Notes: generated by a model from the letters alone, not told the origin. Numbered from the stretch's first letter, positions 22,874-34,625 are shown. The stretch is 64,000 nucleotides of DNA from Linanthus parryae (GCA_023055425.1 JALGPY010000009.1:18045775-18109774), one strand, 5' to 3'. Numbers and translations are program-made.

Positions 22874-23449
22874 TCATGCAACGTTTTGCGAGATTGCTCC
22901 AATTCCCACAAATTCCTGCAAAATCTCCCCCTTGCGCACCTCATACGTGCCGTGTCCCTCGTCAGAGACTCCCCAATGCCAAATCGGCCTCCTCTTCAAG
23001 AGCACGGATTCCATGCACCCCAACGGTGCTTTAGAGAACTCGACCATCCTCCGAAGTACCCTCCACCTGCAGCCAAACCTGCAGATCCTGAGTTCATCCT
23101 TCGTCCACCGGTGTCTCTTATCTCTACCGCTTGAACAGACGTCACAATAGCTTCCCTTGGCCGTCGTCATCACGCCGGAACTCTGACTTTCTGAACCCCC
23201 ATATGCAGCCCTGTGATGCGTCCCCTCTTGCTGAGACTTAAACTCAGTGGTGGTTGTATCGACCCCCTCCTCTTCAACCAATGGCAACCACAGGCCTTGC
23301 TGCTTCAACAAAGCACGTACCTTGATCTGCCATAAGCTGAAGTTGTTTCTCCCCATGAACTTGTCGATCTTGTTCATCCCCTCGGTCATCTTCTCTGCAG
23401 CTCCTTTTCTAGATCCGTAACCCCCGAATGCGTGCTCCACCTTAATCAC
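22874..23449 (-). pseudogene. Copia-G gag fragment fused to protease-like debris
   Basis: A 191-codon frame. From about residue 27 it reads KIDKFMGRNNFSLWQIKVRALLKQQGLWLPL (in pieces: KFMGRNNFSLWQIK, then VRALLKQQGLW), the N-terminal signature of copia gag. After about residue 65 it jumps to sequence resembling the region before the copia protease, so most of gag including the zinc knuckle is deleted. The product cannot be a working Gag. Antisense frames over the same interval (22483-23134) are shadows. Confidence 0.75.
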
Positions 23450-23530
23450 GAAACCGTAGCTATGAATTTCACGGATTGTGAAACCCTATCCCTATAGCTT
23501 CACCTTGATCTTGGAACACCACAACCCAAG

Positions 23531-23638
23531 CTCTGACACCAGTATGTTAAAAGTGGCCATTCCCCTGACCTTGCTCTGATACCAGTTTGTTAAAACTAGT
23601 GATCCCCTTGACCTGGCTCTGATACAAGTTTTTTATGA
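23531..23638 (-). promoter_or_regulatory. Triplicated primer-binding region of Copia-G
   Basis: CTCTGACACCAGTATGTTAA (23531), CTCTGATACCAGTTTGTTAA (23574) and CTCTGATACAAGTTTTTTAT (23617) follow one another at an exact 43-bp period. On the - strand each is a TGGTATCAGAG-type initiator-Met tRNA complement. The copy next to the LTR carries TTGTATCAGAG; the middle one has the canonical word. Confidence 0.85.
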
Positions 23639-23982
23639 TCCGGGCAGAGCTTAGAGATAGATGAATTGATGAAAACAAGAACACAAGAACACACACAATG
23701 TAACGTGGTTCACTAGCGATGAGCTAGCTACCTCCACGACCCCAAAAAACCCTTGTTTATTAGAGAGAAATGATACGAATACAACCCACAATGTTCAGTC
23801 ACAACATAGGTCCCTTATATAGACATGTAGGACCGACTCATTGCCCAAGACATTCCAAAACGACTATAGAACAAATAAGGAAACAACCCAGAAACTGCCA
23901 AAGTTTGCCTTCCCAATTTGTTTCCTAAATTTCTTAGTCGCCTTTGACTTTTGCCACCTTTGACTTAAAGTCATATTCAGCA
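23631..23982 (-). repeat. Copia-G 5' LTR
   Basis: Direct repeat of 22174-22521 with scattered substitutions. It ends AGCA where the other ends AACA, so on the - strand the LTR starts TGCTGAATATGAC or TGTTGAATATGAC. Confidence 0.85.
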
Positions 23983-24240
23983 CTAGATAATGTAGAATAG
24001 GTAACAAAATGATGCGTCACATTTAGGGACGTTTATTGTCGCAAAAGAATTGTTGGAAGCAAAAACAAAAATTGGCGCCAAAGTTTTGCCGACAAATACG
24101 GCAACGAAAATCAGGATCGTTGCTGAAAATAATATTTTTTGGGACGAATTCAGGGATTCGTGGCCAATAGTTAATCTTTTGCAACATTTTTCATTTAGTC
24201 GCATGAAATCTCTTTGCAAGAGATACTATTTGTTGTAGTG
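23983..24240. repeat. CACTA right subterminal region and terminus
   Basis: This continues the interrupted array with GATGCGTCAC, GTCGCAAAAG, GGCAACGAAAAT and TCGTTGCTG words and ends in TTTGTTGTAGTG (24229-24240), the inverted CACTACAACAAA terminus. Confidence 0.8.
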
Positions 24241-27200
24241 TTTGCACTCTCTTGCTTAGCACTCGTCATGATCAAGATGGAATGAGTTCGGGTTTGCCAA
24301 AGCAAAGCGACTTGATTCATCTAGATATGACGCGACGACACTAGCTAGTAATGTGTGACTGCTGAAGCAAGAGGTGAAGCGCAACTAAGCTACTTCAATA
24401 GGATTGAAAGCTTAGAGACTGGGAGTTATCTCTGAGATAGATAATGAATAAATAGTTATTCTCCCAAATGGACTGAGAATTTCATTGGATGAAATTATAG
24501 TTTTGTTTAAAGGTGATTTACTCAATATGATTTAGAATCGCTATAAAAAGCACTCATAAAGGGCTAAAGGCAAAATATGTTAATGGTTAACAGCATGGAT
24601 AAAGGAAAAAAGGTTTGTGCCGACCCCATGGTTATAAAGCAAGCTTGTTGCTAAAATCAAGTTTCCTTGAAAATTCCATAGGTGCGGTAGAGGAAGAGAG
24701 ACTGCCCAAAGTACCTGGAAGGAAATAATAAAGGAATTATGAATTCAAATTAGGTATTTTTGTTATAGAAGTCAGTATGTCTATCTCATCATCATGATTA
24801 TATGATACTAAATGAGGATCTCACATTTATATAAATGTGGTGGATCTCAAGAGATGTATACAATTGGATAAGGAAGAAATAAACCTACACGTGGGGCAAT
24901 GAAGCAAAGGGTTGCTGAATTAGCCGTAGGGAATTATTCATACCTTTTTGTGAATTATCTTTGAATTAGACAAATACGATTATGTCACTGCTTTGAGTAG
25001 GGACATTATCACAGTTTTTTGTTTTGACAAGAAAAATCTTTTATTTAAATAATGGACAAATGTTTTTCCATTTATTTTGATAAAATGCATGATATAATGC
25101 ACTTTTGTCTAAGTGGGTTGTATATCCTTGATCATGATAATTTCATCTATAACCTTTAAACCAAGAGGTTTTCATATAATGATATGAACCTCACTTATCT
25201 TTGGCATTGTTGTTTAGTCAACATAAATAAGAAATACATATGTAGACTCCATGATGATGGATTTCTGGACTCATCTTGATTATTGAATCATATGAGACAT
25301 GTAAAACTTATTTATAAGGCAAATATATGATCTTTTGGAATCATATATATTGATGTACGTAGGTCGCTAAGCACAAATGCTAAAAGTGGTTTTCAGTACT
25401 TCATCATATTTACTGATGGGATCAGAGATATATGAATTTATGTATCTTATGAAGAAAAAGATCAGAGTCATTTGAAGAGTTCAAGGAATTCACGAATGAA
25501 GTAGAGAGCCAACTTGGAAAAAGTATAATATCTCTACGATTATATCGTGGAGGATAATACTTAAGCCAATAGTTTGTACATCTAAAGGAGTATGGGATGT
25601 GATCCCAACTCACTCTACCTAGAACACCATTGTGGAATTGTGTGTCTGAGCAGAGACACCGAACCTTGTTGGAAACGGATCGGTCCATGATGTGTCAAAC
25701 ACAACTTCGAGTTGTATTTTAAGGGCCATGTTCGAATTACAGCAAATTCGCCCTTAACCTCGTTCCATCTAAATTAATTATGGAAAACACCATATGAGAT
25801 AAGACTAGGAAGTGTCCTAGTATGTCGTTCATAAAAAATTTGGGTTATGAAGTTTATGTAAAAGGTTTACAGATAAACTTGAACCTTAATCAGATAAATG
25901 TACTATGTGGAATACCCTGAGGAAATAAAGGATATTATCTCTACACTCCAATCGAGAACAAATTGTTTTTTGCTCGAATCGTTGTGTTTTTAGATAGAGA
26001 TTGTCTCTAAAAGAAACAGTGGGAGGACATTAGAACTTGAAGGAGTTCAAGAACCACAGCAGAACATTGATCCTTTTGATGGAACATGAGTAGGATCACA
26101 AGGTGTTGTGGAGAAACCTACTTAAGTAACATAAGGACTCAGTAGGTCAGGTAGGATATGTCAAGGAGCTAGATAAATATGTATTTCTCATAACCCGGTG
26201 ATATATTGCTCGTAGAGATGATCCTACAACCTATGAAGAAGTCACGAGTGGGAAATACTCTAAAAAATGGCTTGGAGCCATGAGATACGATATGGAATCC
26301 ACGTATTCCAACAAAGTATGGAATTCGGTAGAACCACCTGAAAGGGTAGGACCCATATGGTGCAAGTGGGTTATGAGGAAACCAACATGGATGGTAATAT
26401 GATTACTTTTAAGGTACAACTGTTGGAAAAGGGTTTCCTGTGAGTTCATAGTATAGACTATGACAAAAATTTTCCCCAATTGTGATGCTTAAATCAATTA
26501 GCATCTTGCTTGAAGCAATCTATCTATAGATTGAGTCAAACTTCTCGAAGTTGGATTCTTCGAATTGATTATGCAATAAAAGGAGTTTGGTTCCATCAAA
26601 ATTGAAGATGAAGCTTATGTTTACAAGAAGGTTAGTGAAAGCCTAGTTATATTTATGGTCTAGTATGTAAATACATACTAACCATTCGGAATAATGATCC
26701 TGCTTGGCAATCTTATGTAGATTGACTAGGGAATTAATCTTCAATGATATAATTAGGCGAAGCAACCTATGAAGATCTATGGAGATAGATCAGGATGGTT
26801 GTACGACTTAGGTCATAGTGCATATATTGACAAAGGTGTTGAAATAGTTCAACATGTATAGAATATGGATTCTAGCAAATGCCACATGGAATTGGTCTTT
26901 GAAAGAATAATTGTCTTTCCAATTAGAATGGAAAAGGGACCTTATGAATGAGATTCACGAGATGCGCCATGTTGTGTACTGGGCAAGATGTGTCATATGG
27001 TATGACACAAAGATACCAGTCAAATTCGGGTGAGCGCCACTGGATAATTGTCAAGATTATCCTTAAAGTACTTGAGAAGAATTTAGGATGAATTCTTGGT
27101 AAATGAATGATAGGAAGAGTTTACTGTAAGGGGTTACAGTGATGAGAACTTCTAATATAACAAAGAAGATTTCATATTATAGTCAAGTTTTATGTTTTGC

Positions 27201-27458
27201 ACTAGTAGGAGGGACTGTGAGCTGCAAAGGTTCCAGTCAAGATTCAGTTGTCGATTCTATCACAGAGGACTAAGTATATTAATGCATAAGATGCACTTAC
27301 TCAGAATATTCAAACTCAATCAAATTGTTGATGGAGGAGATGTGAATATTTGCAAGTACGAGGAGATGTTCTCTTACCTTGCGCAGTAAAAGCATGAGGG
27401 TCGCGCTAGATCAATAGGCATATGATGCAGAAGATTGACTCTAGTGCAAGTAGGAGAC
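24241..27458 (+). pseudogene. Copia-A body: decayed gag end, protease, integrase, RT and RNase H
   Basis: No frame exceeds 90 codons, but the copia order can be followed in fragments. A zinc-knuckle-like region ends near 24720. A protease remnant at 24786-24824 reads YDT then stop-GSH where relatives have LDTGCGSH. Integrase pieces run from about 25450 to 25880, including QRHRTLLE near 25655. RT starts at about 26260 with KWLGAMRYDMESTYSNKVW and WCKWVM. RNase H runs from about 27110 to 27320. Stops and frameshifts are spread throughout. The region is collinear, in reverse, with Copia-B (about 50064-53160). The polypurine tract is about 27447-27457. Confidence 0.85.
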
Positions 27459-28894
27459 TGTTGGAGTCGTGCCCTAGAGGCAATCAATTTATCGTGACAA
27501 ATATATATGGACTTACTATTCATTATGTTATCGATATGGAGATATATTAACATGAATGAAGTGCTTAGAATATAAATGTTATATTCTAAAATATCCCTAG
27601 TCCATTATATTGATTAACAAGACAATAAACTATAGACTAGTATGGGCTGGGATTGATATGTAGATATCACGATCCAACACATGGGTATGCACTAAGAGTA
27701 GTGGCATACTGGATTGACCCACGACGAGAAGGCTACATTAGATTATGTTAAATTCACAAGCGCTTCTCATAGTGCTAATGGTATTGTAACCCTTAGACTT
27801 GAAGCCACTAGATATTCTAGTTGTGAAATATCATGCTTTGATATTATCAAACGTTGCGCCTTAACCGGGTAACTATAAAGGTAGTTATCGGGCATGATAG
27901 GAAGCAAGGTTAAAGAGCGTAGTGACATAGATATAATTTGTCCCTCCCACATAGTGGGAGTAAATATCCATGGGCCACTCGATGGATGGTGCTTATAGAA
28001 TATCTGGAAAGACTCAAATAAGTTAATATAGAGATATTGATGTTATCTACACGGATATCATATTCCCAGGATCGAGGAACTATGAATTGGATATACGAGT
28101 CTGACTAATATGTCTCGTGTCCAATCCGGATATTGACACAAAGGGATAACACAATATATGAACATTGGGCACAAGGTTTGTCGGATGACTATTTCTATTT
28201 GTTGGGTAGCGTGGATGTCTTGCTAGAGGCCGCTCCATGCTAGTATTTGTTACTACCAACTAAGTAGAAACCTATGTGGTCACACTCCCTATGGATTAGA
28301 GAGGACTTGGGAAATAATTAATATGATTAATTAATTAGAATGATCAATACGCAACTACTTGCAAACTTAGTAGGACTAATTTGCAAGTTGAACTAATTCG
28401 TGTATCGACATGATTAGGATAAAGGCTTTTATGCAGTCAACAAGGAGTTGTTGGACTACATAAAGGACACTTCTAGCTTCCTTCCCATACTAATGCTCAT
28501 AAGACATTGAGTGGGAGAGAAAAAGCAAGGAGAGAGAGAGAGCAAGACCAAAGAGGGCCGAACCCCACCTTGGTCCGCCCCTACCACGTCGGCCAAAGAA
28601 AGAGGGTCGAGCCCCTCTTTTGTGTTCGTTGCGTGATTGTGATCTTCTTCCTCTTCCTCCTTCAATCCTAGCTAGCACAAAGGCTTGAAGGATCCGGTAT
28701 CAATCCTAGAAGTGGACTAGCCATAGAGACGTGGATACTATTTAACGTGTGAAGTCATCATAGGAGAACCCAAAGGTATGTAGATACTAGAATCCTTTAC
28801 TATCGTTATGTAGTCTCTTCCTCTGATCCTTGGAGGGTCTTGAGCAAGATTGAATTTTTTTATTCCGCTGCGTAACCTGCATCAAAACCCAACA
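27459..28894 (+). repeat. Copia-A 3' LTR
   Basis: Begins TGTTGGAGTCGTGCCCTAGAGG and ends ATCAAAACCCAACA, the counterpart in + orientation of the Copia-B LTRs (TGTTGGAATTGTGCCC...ACCCTACA). It is shorter (1.44 against 1.57 kb) and clearly more diverged. The TATA-like site of Copia-B reads TACATAAA here (near 28458). Short frames inside it are not genes. Confidence 0.9.
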
Positions 28895-28974
28895 TAGGGA
28901 GTGTGTTGAACTCGATGAGTTGTTTGCCATTGGAATTCGACAAAAGGAAATACGCAAGTTTTAGTATTGGTGAA

Positions 28975-29525
28975 CGATTAACTATATTTAATAATGGCTA
29001 GATTATTAAATACAGCTCCCACTATTTTTCTACGGATTAATAACCCTCAAGATATTAATTGTTGAAAATATCATTATATTTTCTAGTGGGCCAACATCAA
29101 TATTTCACTTCCTTTTGAGCTTGCTTTGGCAAGTCACCCAAAAGTTAGTTATTTAGGTAGGAACAATTCCAATTGCATGCCATGTAACTCTAGGTTCAAT
29201 TGGGAAAATAACTCTTTATTTATCTATCCTATAAATAATCCTAATTGAGTGCCTTTATGCTTTTAATCCTTTTTTAAAAAGACCTAGTTACTTTCAACCT
29301 CTTACTCCAACAATTGCACATTACATGTGCCATCGCACCACATAATGATGAATCAAGTCGCCTAGCTTTCGCACGCACAAAATTGATTAATTGATTTGTG
29401 ATGAGTGTTTAAGTAACGAGAAGGCAAACATAATATTTCAGTTTTGAGGGATTTTTCTTTTTCATTATTTTAATTGTTTGTTGATCCATATCAACTGATC
29501 TATTTATTTGAGTTGGGAAGGAAAA
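28975..29525 (-). mobile_element. Fragment of a third copy of the Copia-A/B family
   Basis: Matches Copia-B at about 53510-54060 in the same orientation and, inverted, Copia-A at about 430-900, for example CTCCCACTATTTTTCTACGG and GCTTGCTTTGGCAAGTCACC. Only leader sequence is present. It lies just after the Copia-A 3' LTR in opposite orientation, so it is a separate truncated insertion or a rearranged piece. Confidence 0.75.
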
Positions 29526-30311
29526 CGTAATATTTTCAGTGTTTAAGTACCTCGATCTGTTTAGATCTAGAGATGAACATATGATCTAGAGCAATTACGT
29601 GCTCCGCTTTATGCGTTTTATGACTTTCTATCATTATCATTTTTTTGTGAAGAAAAATAAACTGTTGGGAATTTTCCCAATCAAAAAATAAAAAATTATC
29701 AAAATTGCTGTTGGTTTTTTTTCCAGTCCTCTAATAAAACGGCTTGGAATTAACCCATATATCCATCGTAGTACTGCTGGATGTGCGGTCCGATTGTTGA
29801 TTGCAGTACTGCCTGATGTGCAGTCTATTTGTTGGGTACTTTGTTCAAACTAAATTTTTATTATGGTCTGAAAAAGAGAGAAAAAAAAGTGGTAACATTA
29901 CCGCACCACAACGAGCATGATAAAGCAACATGCTCTCAACTTGCATGGCTTGGACATTCATGTATTGAAATTTCTATTGAATTTCTAATATTTGTTGTTG
30001 TTGACGGAAAAAGGAGGAATAGGGCATGCACGCTCTTAATCTGTGTGTGTGACCACTGGTCCACCGCCTACATTACAAGAAATTTTTATCCTTTATTTAT
30101 TTTATTACTTAAATTAAAAAATAAAATAATGTAGACCATCGATGCTGTCAAATCAAACCTAAGACCTTGGCTTGGACTGCCCGCCAGTATGTCCTTGTGC
30201 ACGACCACTAAGACCTTGGCTTGGACTGCACGCGTTTATGTCGCTGTGCAAGACCAATTAGTCTAATCGGTGCTTGCCTTTCTGCTACTTATTTTATTCT
30301 TTTACAATGCA
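29526..30311. other. Spacer without a recognisable gene, with short tandem repeats
   Basis: AT-rich. It contains two similar units GTACTGCTGGATGTGCGGTC and GTACTGCCTGATGTGCAGTC (near 29770 and 29808) and a 49-bp tandem duplication beginning CTAAGACCTTGGCTTGGACTGC at 30159 and 30208. A 101-codon open frame (29829-30134) has no motif and is not called. Confidence 0.5.
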
Positions 30312-32103
30312 CGACAAGAGAAGTGTGTAAATCCAACACGCTAATCAAGAACTAAAGAGGCTATTCAAATGAGATTCCCCAAATTTCAAGTGTTTCAAGC
30401 ATCAATCATATGTAAACACACATAGGTGTTTCCGCTGAAGGATCAAACAACAAGTGAGATCTATAAATTCTCACTCAAATCACCTAACTAGTACTCAATT
30501 TCTCAGAGTTAGGATTGATGAGTTCCTCTCACTCAAATGCAACTTCAAATCAAACACGTCAAAAGTATTCGCACATATAGCTATTCAATGCATCAAATAC
30601 TTCAACAAGAGAAACCTAAAAATTGCACTAAGCATTCAAGTGAACCCAATTCAACCCATTCGTCCTTGAAGTTCAACTTGTGTCAATAAGAGGATTAGGG
30701 CACTAGATAGTCCCAAATCACCGAAGAAATTGAATTAGCTAGAAATTATAGATTCAAGAGAGCTAAAGAGAAATATTATTTCATTCATCATACTTGAATC
30801 CAACACTTGCTTTCACCAATTCAACCTCACAAATTGATTTAAATACACAAAACTAAGCAATAATCACTCTAACTTATATTTCAACTACACAAAATGAAGA
30901 TAACTAACAAACTAGAGAAGCTTATAGCTGCTGATAGCTGCTGTAACTGAGTATTATTACTAGCAAAAACAGAGCCGAAGAACAGAGCATTGAAACATCA
31001 AGAACAGAGCAAAAAAACGCCCAGACATCCTACTCAAATTCGTCCTCCTCTCTCCCTCTCTTCCTCTTTCTCTGTTCTTGGCCTTTATAGAGTTCAAGAA
31101 CAAACCCAGAAGAGGGAGAAATCAAAGAGAGAGAGAGAGGAGAAACGGAGTCCGTCGTTGAGCACTGTGTGGAGCCGAAAGTGTGAGAGAGAGAGAGAGA
31201 GAGAGCCGGATTTCTTCACTCTTTGTTTATATAAACTTGAGGGATGGGTTTCTTGGACTCCAAGGAGTGATCTCCACCCTCGAATTGAACTGAGAGAGCC
31301 TCCTTCGTCGATCTTCAGCACCTTCACGAACCCTTGGAGAATTGGGGCTTTCTTTGTTACTTCGTTTTGGGCCGAATTGAGGGGTGGGTTAGGAAGTGGA
31401 TTGGAAAAGGAGAAGATTGGGACCGATTTGGTCAAGTTTGGTGAAGATTTAAGGTCGGGTTCAGCCTTGGACGAAGCTTCGGACGAGCTTTCATGGAGGT
31501 TCCTGGGTCTCTGCGTGTACACCGTCGGGAGAGAGAGACAGACGCGTGAGAGAGGGCTCTGTTTGCGATATTTGCACTTGGCTCCCCACTTAGTTTGCTA
31601 GTGATTTAAAAAAACTCCTTCTCTTCTTAAAACGTTTAGAATATTACAACTACACCCCACATCCGTCAAGAACACCAAACTACAACCCTTAAATCTTTTA
31701 TAAAGATCCACTTTTGCCCCAATTCCGTTAAGTTGACTTCAAACCAGCCCCTTTGATGTAAATTTGGTCTTATAAATTGTTCCATTGGCTTCTTGACTTC
31801 ACTTTTTGGCCTCTAATTTCCCATTTCTTCTCATTTAGACCCATAAATCATCACTTCAACATGCATTTAAGTCCTCTAGCTCACTTGATCTTCAAATTAA
31901 GCTCTTCTAGAATTTTTTTCACGTTCTCTTGGACCTCCCAATATCTTTCAATTCATCATTTAAGCTCAAATGCGGCTTTAACCTAACAAAATAAGAGGAA
32001 AACTACCAAGAATACAAAAAAAAGCATCACACAAATTACAGATAAAAGTAAGTTAAAAGGAGTTCAATAACCTACTAAAATATGTGATTTATCATCCTTA
32101 ACA
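30312..32103 (-). repeat. LARD 3' LTR, truncated
   Basis: Matches 42957-44760 with many substitutions and small indels. It contains GA-rich runs near 31120 and 31182-31204 and a TATA-like TTTATATAAAC near 31226. The 203-codon + frame at 30990-31601 is antisense to the element and is not supported as a gene. Confidence 0.85.
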
Positions 32104-33342
32104 CACCCCCAACTAGCCTTTTTCTCGTCCTCGAGCAAAGAGAGCGATAAAAGAAATAAACTAGTTAAGAACAAAATCATGAGAGGCACACACTCAACTA
32201 GACAAGGCTTGACTAAATTCTAAACTAGACTCAAATATCTACAAACACACACTCACACACATTATCTACCCAAAGAAAATAAAATCCTAAAGATTACTAG
32301 CTAATTTTAATTTTTTTTGGTGGGAGAAAAAGAAGAATGCACAAATGTTTCCTCAAATAAATTCTCAAAGTCCAAGAAGATTGAGAAAGAAACCTATGGA
32401 CATCTAAGCATATACTCATACAAATGTGGGCGGTGTTTGGTAGAAGGTGACTCATGCGAACAACAAAACTTGTTAAATTAAGTCCAATTTGCGAGAAAGT
32501 ATGCCTTCAAAAATAAGGATCCCATGAAACTAGACATTCTCATACTTATTCAAAAGCACCCATGTAGGATGGACCTCCAAAGCTTTGAACAAAAACGAGT
32601 TTTAGAATGGGAATGTGGTTTTGGGCTTATATGATCCTTTTTGTTGATTTTTTTTGTAAGGTGGTGCGATTTTTCCTCATTTTGGAGGTTTAAGCATTAA
32701 ACATTCTTCCACATATGTCCACCTCTAATCGAAGGTTCTCCAAGACCCACAACAAAAGAGAGGAATACACAAGCAAGCTTTTTAAGCTAAACTAAGGGGG
32801 CTATCTAGGTAGTGGCATGACATTTATCCCCGGACACCCCTCTATTTCTTAGGCATCGCATAGGGTGTCATGGTCACCACCACCCCAATGGGCTACAAGT
32901 TTCCACCGCAAAAAAAAATGAGAACTAAATCCTTTTTGTAGAGTTCAAATAATTTAGAGAATACACCCTTTTTCAAAAGTAGAAGACGTCAAAGTTTATG
33001 TGATCAACTTAGTTTGAAGGACTTAAACATGAAACGTAAATTTAGTGTGTCGCTTTGTGAGAACGCATGAGATCGCGGAATGTGGGATATTGGTGTAGAT
33101 GTATTGAGTATAAATGAAGAATTCCTTATTTAAAATAAAAATAAAAAGAACATGGACTACGAGATTTCATTATTTGAAAACATATAGCTTTCCAAAATTC
33201 CCCCTTCTTATTTTTTCATCATTTTTTTTTTTATTTTTTTTAAATAAGTGACTCAACTAAAACATTATAAGACTCAATAAATCTATCAAAGAAGAAAATA
33301 AAATCTAGAGTCAAGATGAAAAGTTAAAATAAATAATACTAC
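32104..33342 (-). other. LARD interior, 3' noncoding part
   Basis: AT-rich sequence between the polypurine tract and the Gypsy-2 insertion. No frame longer than background is seen on either strand. It continues beyond Gypsy-2 at 40360. Confidence 0.55.
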
Positions 33343-33660
33343 TGTGTACGAGAGAATCCTGCAGAGAGAATTCAATATACACCAAGAGTAGGGGATAGGA
33401 AGAACACAGGAGAAGTAAGGTTGTGTGTAGGGAGAGAGTAAGGCAATATACAAGCAGATGGAGGAATGCTTGAGAGAGACAGGATTTTGGCAGAGCTTCC
33501 GCGTATTTCAGGTGATTCGCCCTTGTATGGAAGGGTTAACGACCCTATATATAACGGAGAATGTGACCGTTGTAGTGTGGTTAATGCGACCATTAATGGC
33601 GGCTTAATTAGCTTAACCACAATGGCACGTTCGTCCGCGTATATAGGGACCGTCACGTTC
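33343..33660 (-). repeat. Gypsy-2 3' LTR, truncated
   Basis: Matches 39742-40045 from TGTGTACGAGAG onward, including the TATA-like CTATATATAACGG (33543). The remaining LTR (40046-40354 in the other copy), the polypurine tract and the end of pol are missing. Confidence 0.88.
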
Positions 33661-34513
33661 CTTCCGCGAAATCTCGATGTTGGACTGTTTTGTTGATCGC
33701 GCTGATTGTCGTATAATGCGTGAAAGGCCAATCTTGCAGAGTGATTTTCACTTCTGCCGGCACTACAGCTTCAGCTCCATAGCATAAAAGAAATGGGGAG
33801 ACTCCGGTGGGGGTCCTTGGAGAAGTCTGATACGCCCATAATGCTATGTTCAAAGAATCAGCCCACTTCTTGTGATCGTCCGCGACCATATTGCTCAGGA
33901 TCCTCAGCAGTCTCTTGTTGGTCGCTTCTTCTTGACCATTCCCTTTTGGATAATAAGGAGTAGAACATATCTACCTTATGTTGTACTCCGCTAGCTTTGC
34001 GGCTACTTGGCGATTGACGAAAGGGGTACCATTATCCGAGAGAATCGTATTAGGGATCCCGAACCTGTATATGATGTTCTCCTGAATAAAATGGACCACA
34101 GCAAGGGCATTTGCTGTCTTCAGCGGTATTGCCTCTACCCACTTAGTGAACAACTCTGTCGCGGTGAGTATAAACTGATTCCCATGCGAGGTTGGTCGGA
34201 CAGGGCCAACAAAATCAAGAGCCCAAGTATGGAATGGCCATGATGTCCCCAACGCATGTAGATCCACAGCAGGGGCGTGTACGAGGTTGCCTTTGAATTG
34301 ACATTCCTGGCATCTCCTTACTTTGGTACGGCAGTCTGCCTCCATGGTGGGCCAGAAATAGCCAACTGTGAGGAGTTGTCTGCATAGTTTCGCACCTCCC
34401 TGATGCTCCACTTGATGAGAGAGATCAATCACCTCTTGAGCTTCCTTGTTATCTAAGCAGCGAAGCAGATTACCCTCAAGACCTCTTCGCCAGAGTATGT
34501 TTTCTTGCACCAC
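33653..34513 (-). pseudogene. Gypsy-2 integrase, one in-frame stop
   Basis: One frame from 34513 down to 33653 with a single TAG at 33968-33970. The zinc-binding region (DLSHQVEHQGGAKL, then CQECQFKG) is followed by the core with WALDFVGPV, ILSDNGTPFVN and, after the stop, CSTPYYPKGNGQEEATN with the catalytic Glu. The C-terminal region holds ALWAYQTSPRTPTGVSPF and YGAEAVVPAEV. All three catalytic acids are present. Position after RT/RNase H is as expected for Ty3/gypsy. The frame runs into LTR sequence around 33660. Confidence 0.88.
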
Positions 34514-34625
34514 GTACCGGGCTGCTTTCCTTTTAAGTTTTTCAGCTTCTTTTCTTGACTCAGGCTCGATTCCTGCCGTGAGGAAATCGAAGAGCGGCTT
34601 CCTTTAGTCCGCATCATCATCATCA

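Larger units (their letters stand above)
22174..23982 (-). mobile_element. Copia-G: 1.8-kb internally deleted copia element
   Basis: Two 350-bp direct repeats (22174-22521 and 23631-23982) flank 1.1 kb. On the - strand the order is LTR, Met-type PBS (23617 region), a gag N-terminus, protease-like debris, a polypurine tract (AAGGTGGAGATTTG, about 22522-22536) and LTR. Integrase, RT and RNase H are absent, so it is a deletion derivative dependent on other elements. It interrupts the CACTA subterminal array. The likely duplication is imperfect: CAAGA before and CTAGA after. Confidence 0.8.
1303..24240. mobile_element. CACTA (En/Spm-type) DNA transposon, non-autonomous, filled with nested insertions
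   Basis: The left end reads CACTACAACAAAATTGAC and the right end reads inward as CACTACAACAAATAG, giving a 12-bp terminal inverted repeat. The flanks are TTT (1300-1302) and TTT (24241-24243), the 3-bp target duplication expected of CACTA elements. Both flanks are Copia-A family sequence, and the uninterrupted homologue in Copia-B (near 53160) continues across the site. Subterminal regions are rich in GTCGC, TTGCTA and TTCGTAAC words, typical of the superfamily. No transposase ORF is visible. Removing the nested elements leaves about 5 kb, so it is a non-autonomous derivative. Orientation is unknown. Confidence 0.85.

Noticed and set aside
22483..23034. 183-codon + strand frame rich in Pro, Cys and Ser
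   Set aside because: It is the antisense shadow of the Copia-G gag fragment and its composition follows from that.
30990..31601. 203-codon + strand frame in the LARD 3' LTR, with a related 147-codon frame at 43799-44242
   Set aside because: It is antisense to the element, lies in GA-rich LTR sequence, differs by many non-silent changes and indels between copies, and has no recognisable motif.
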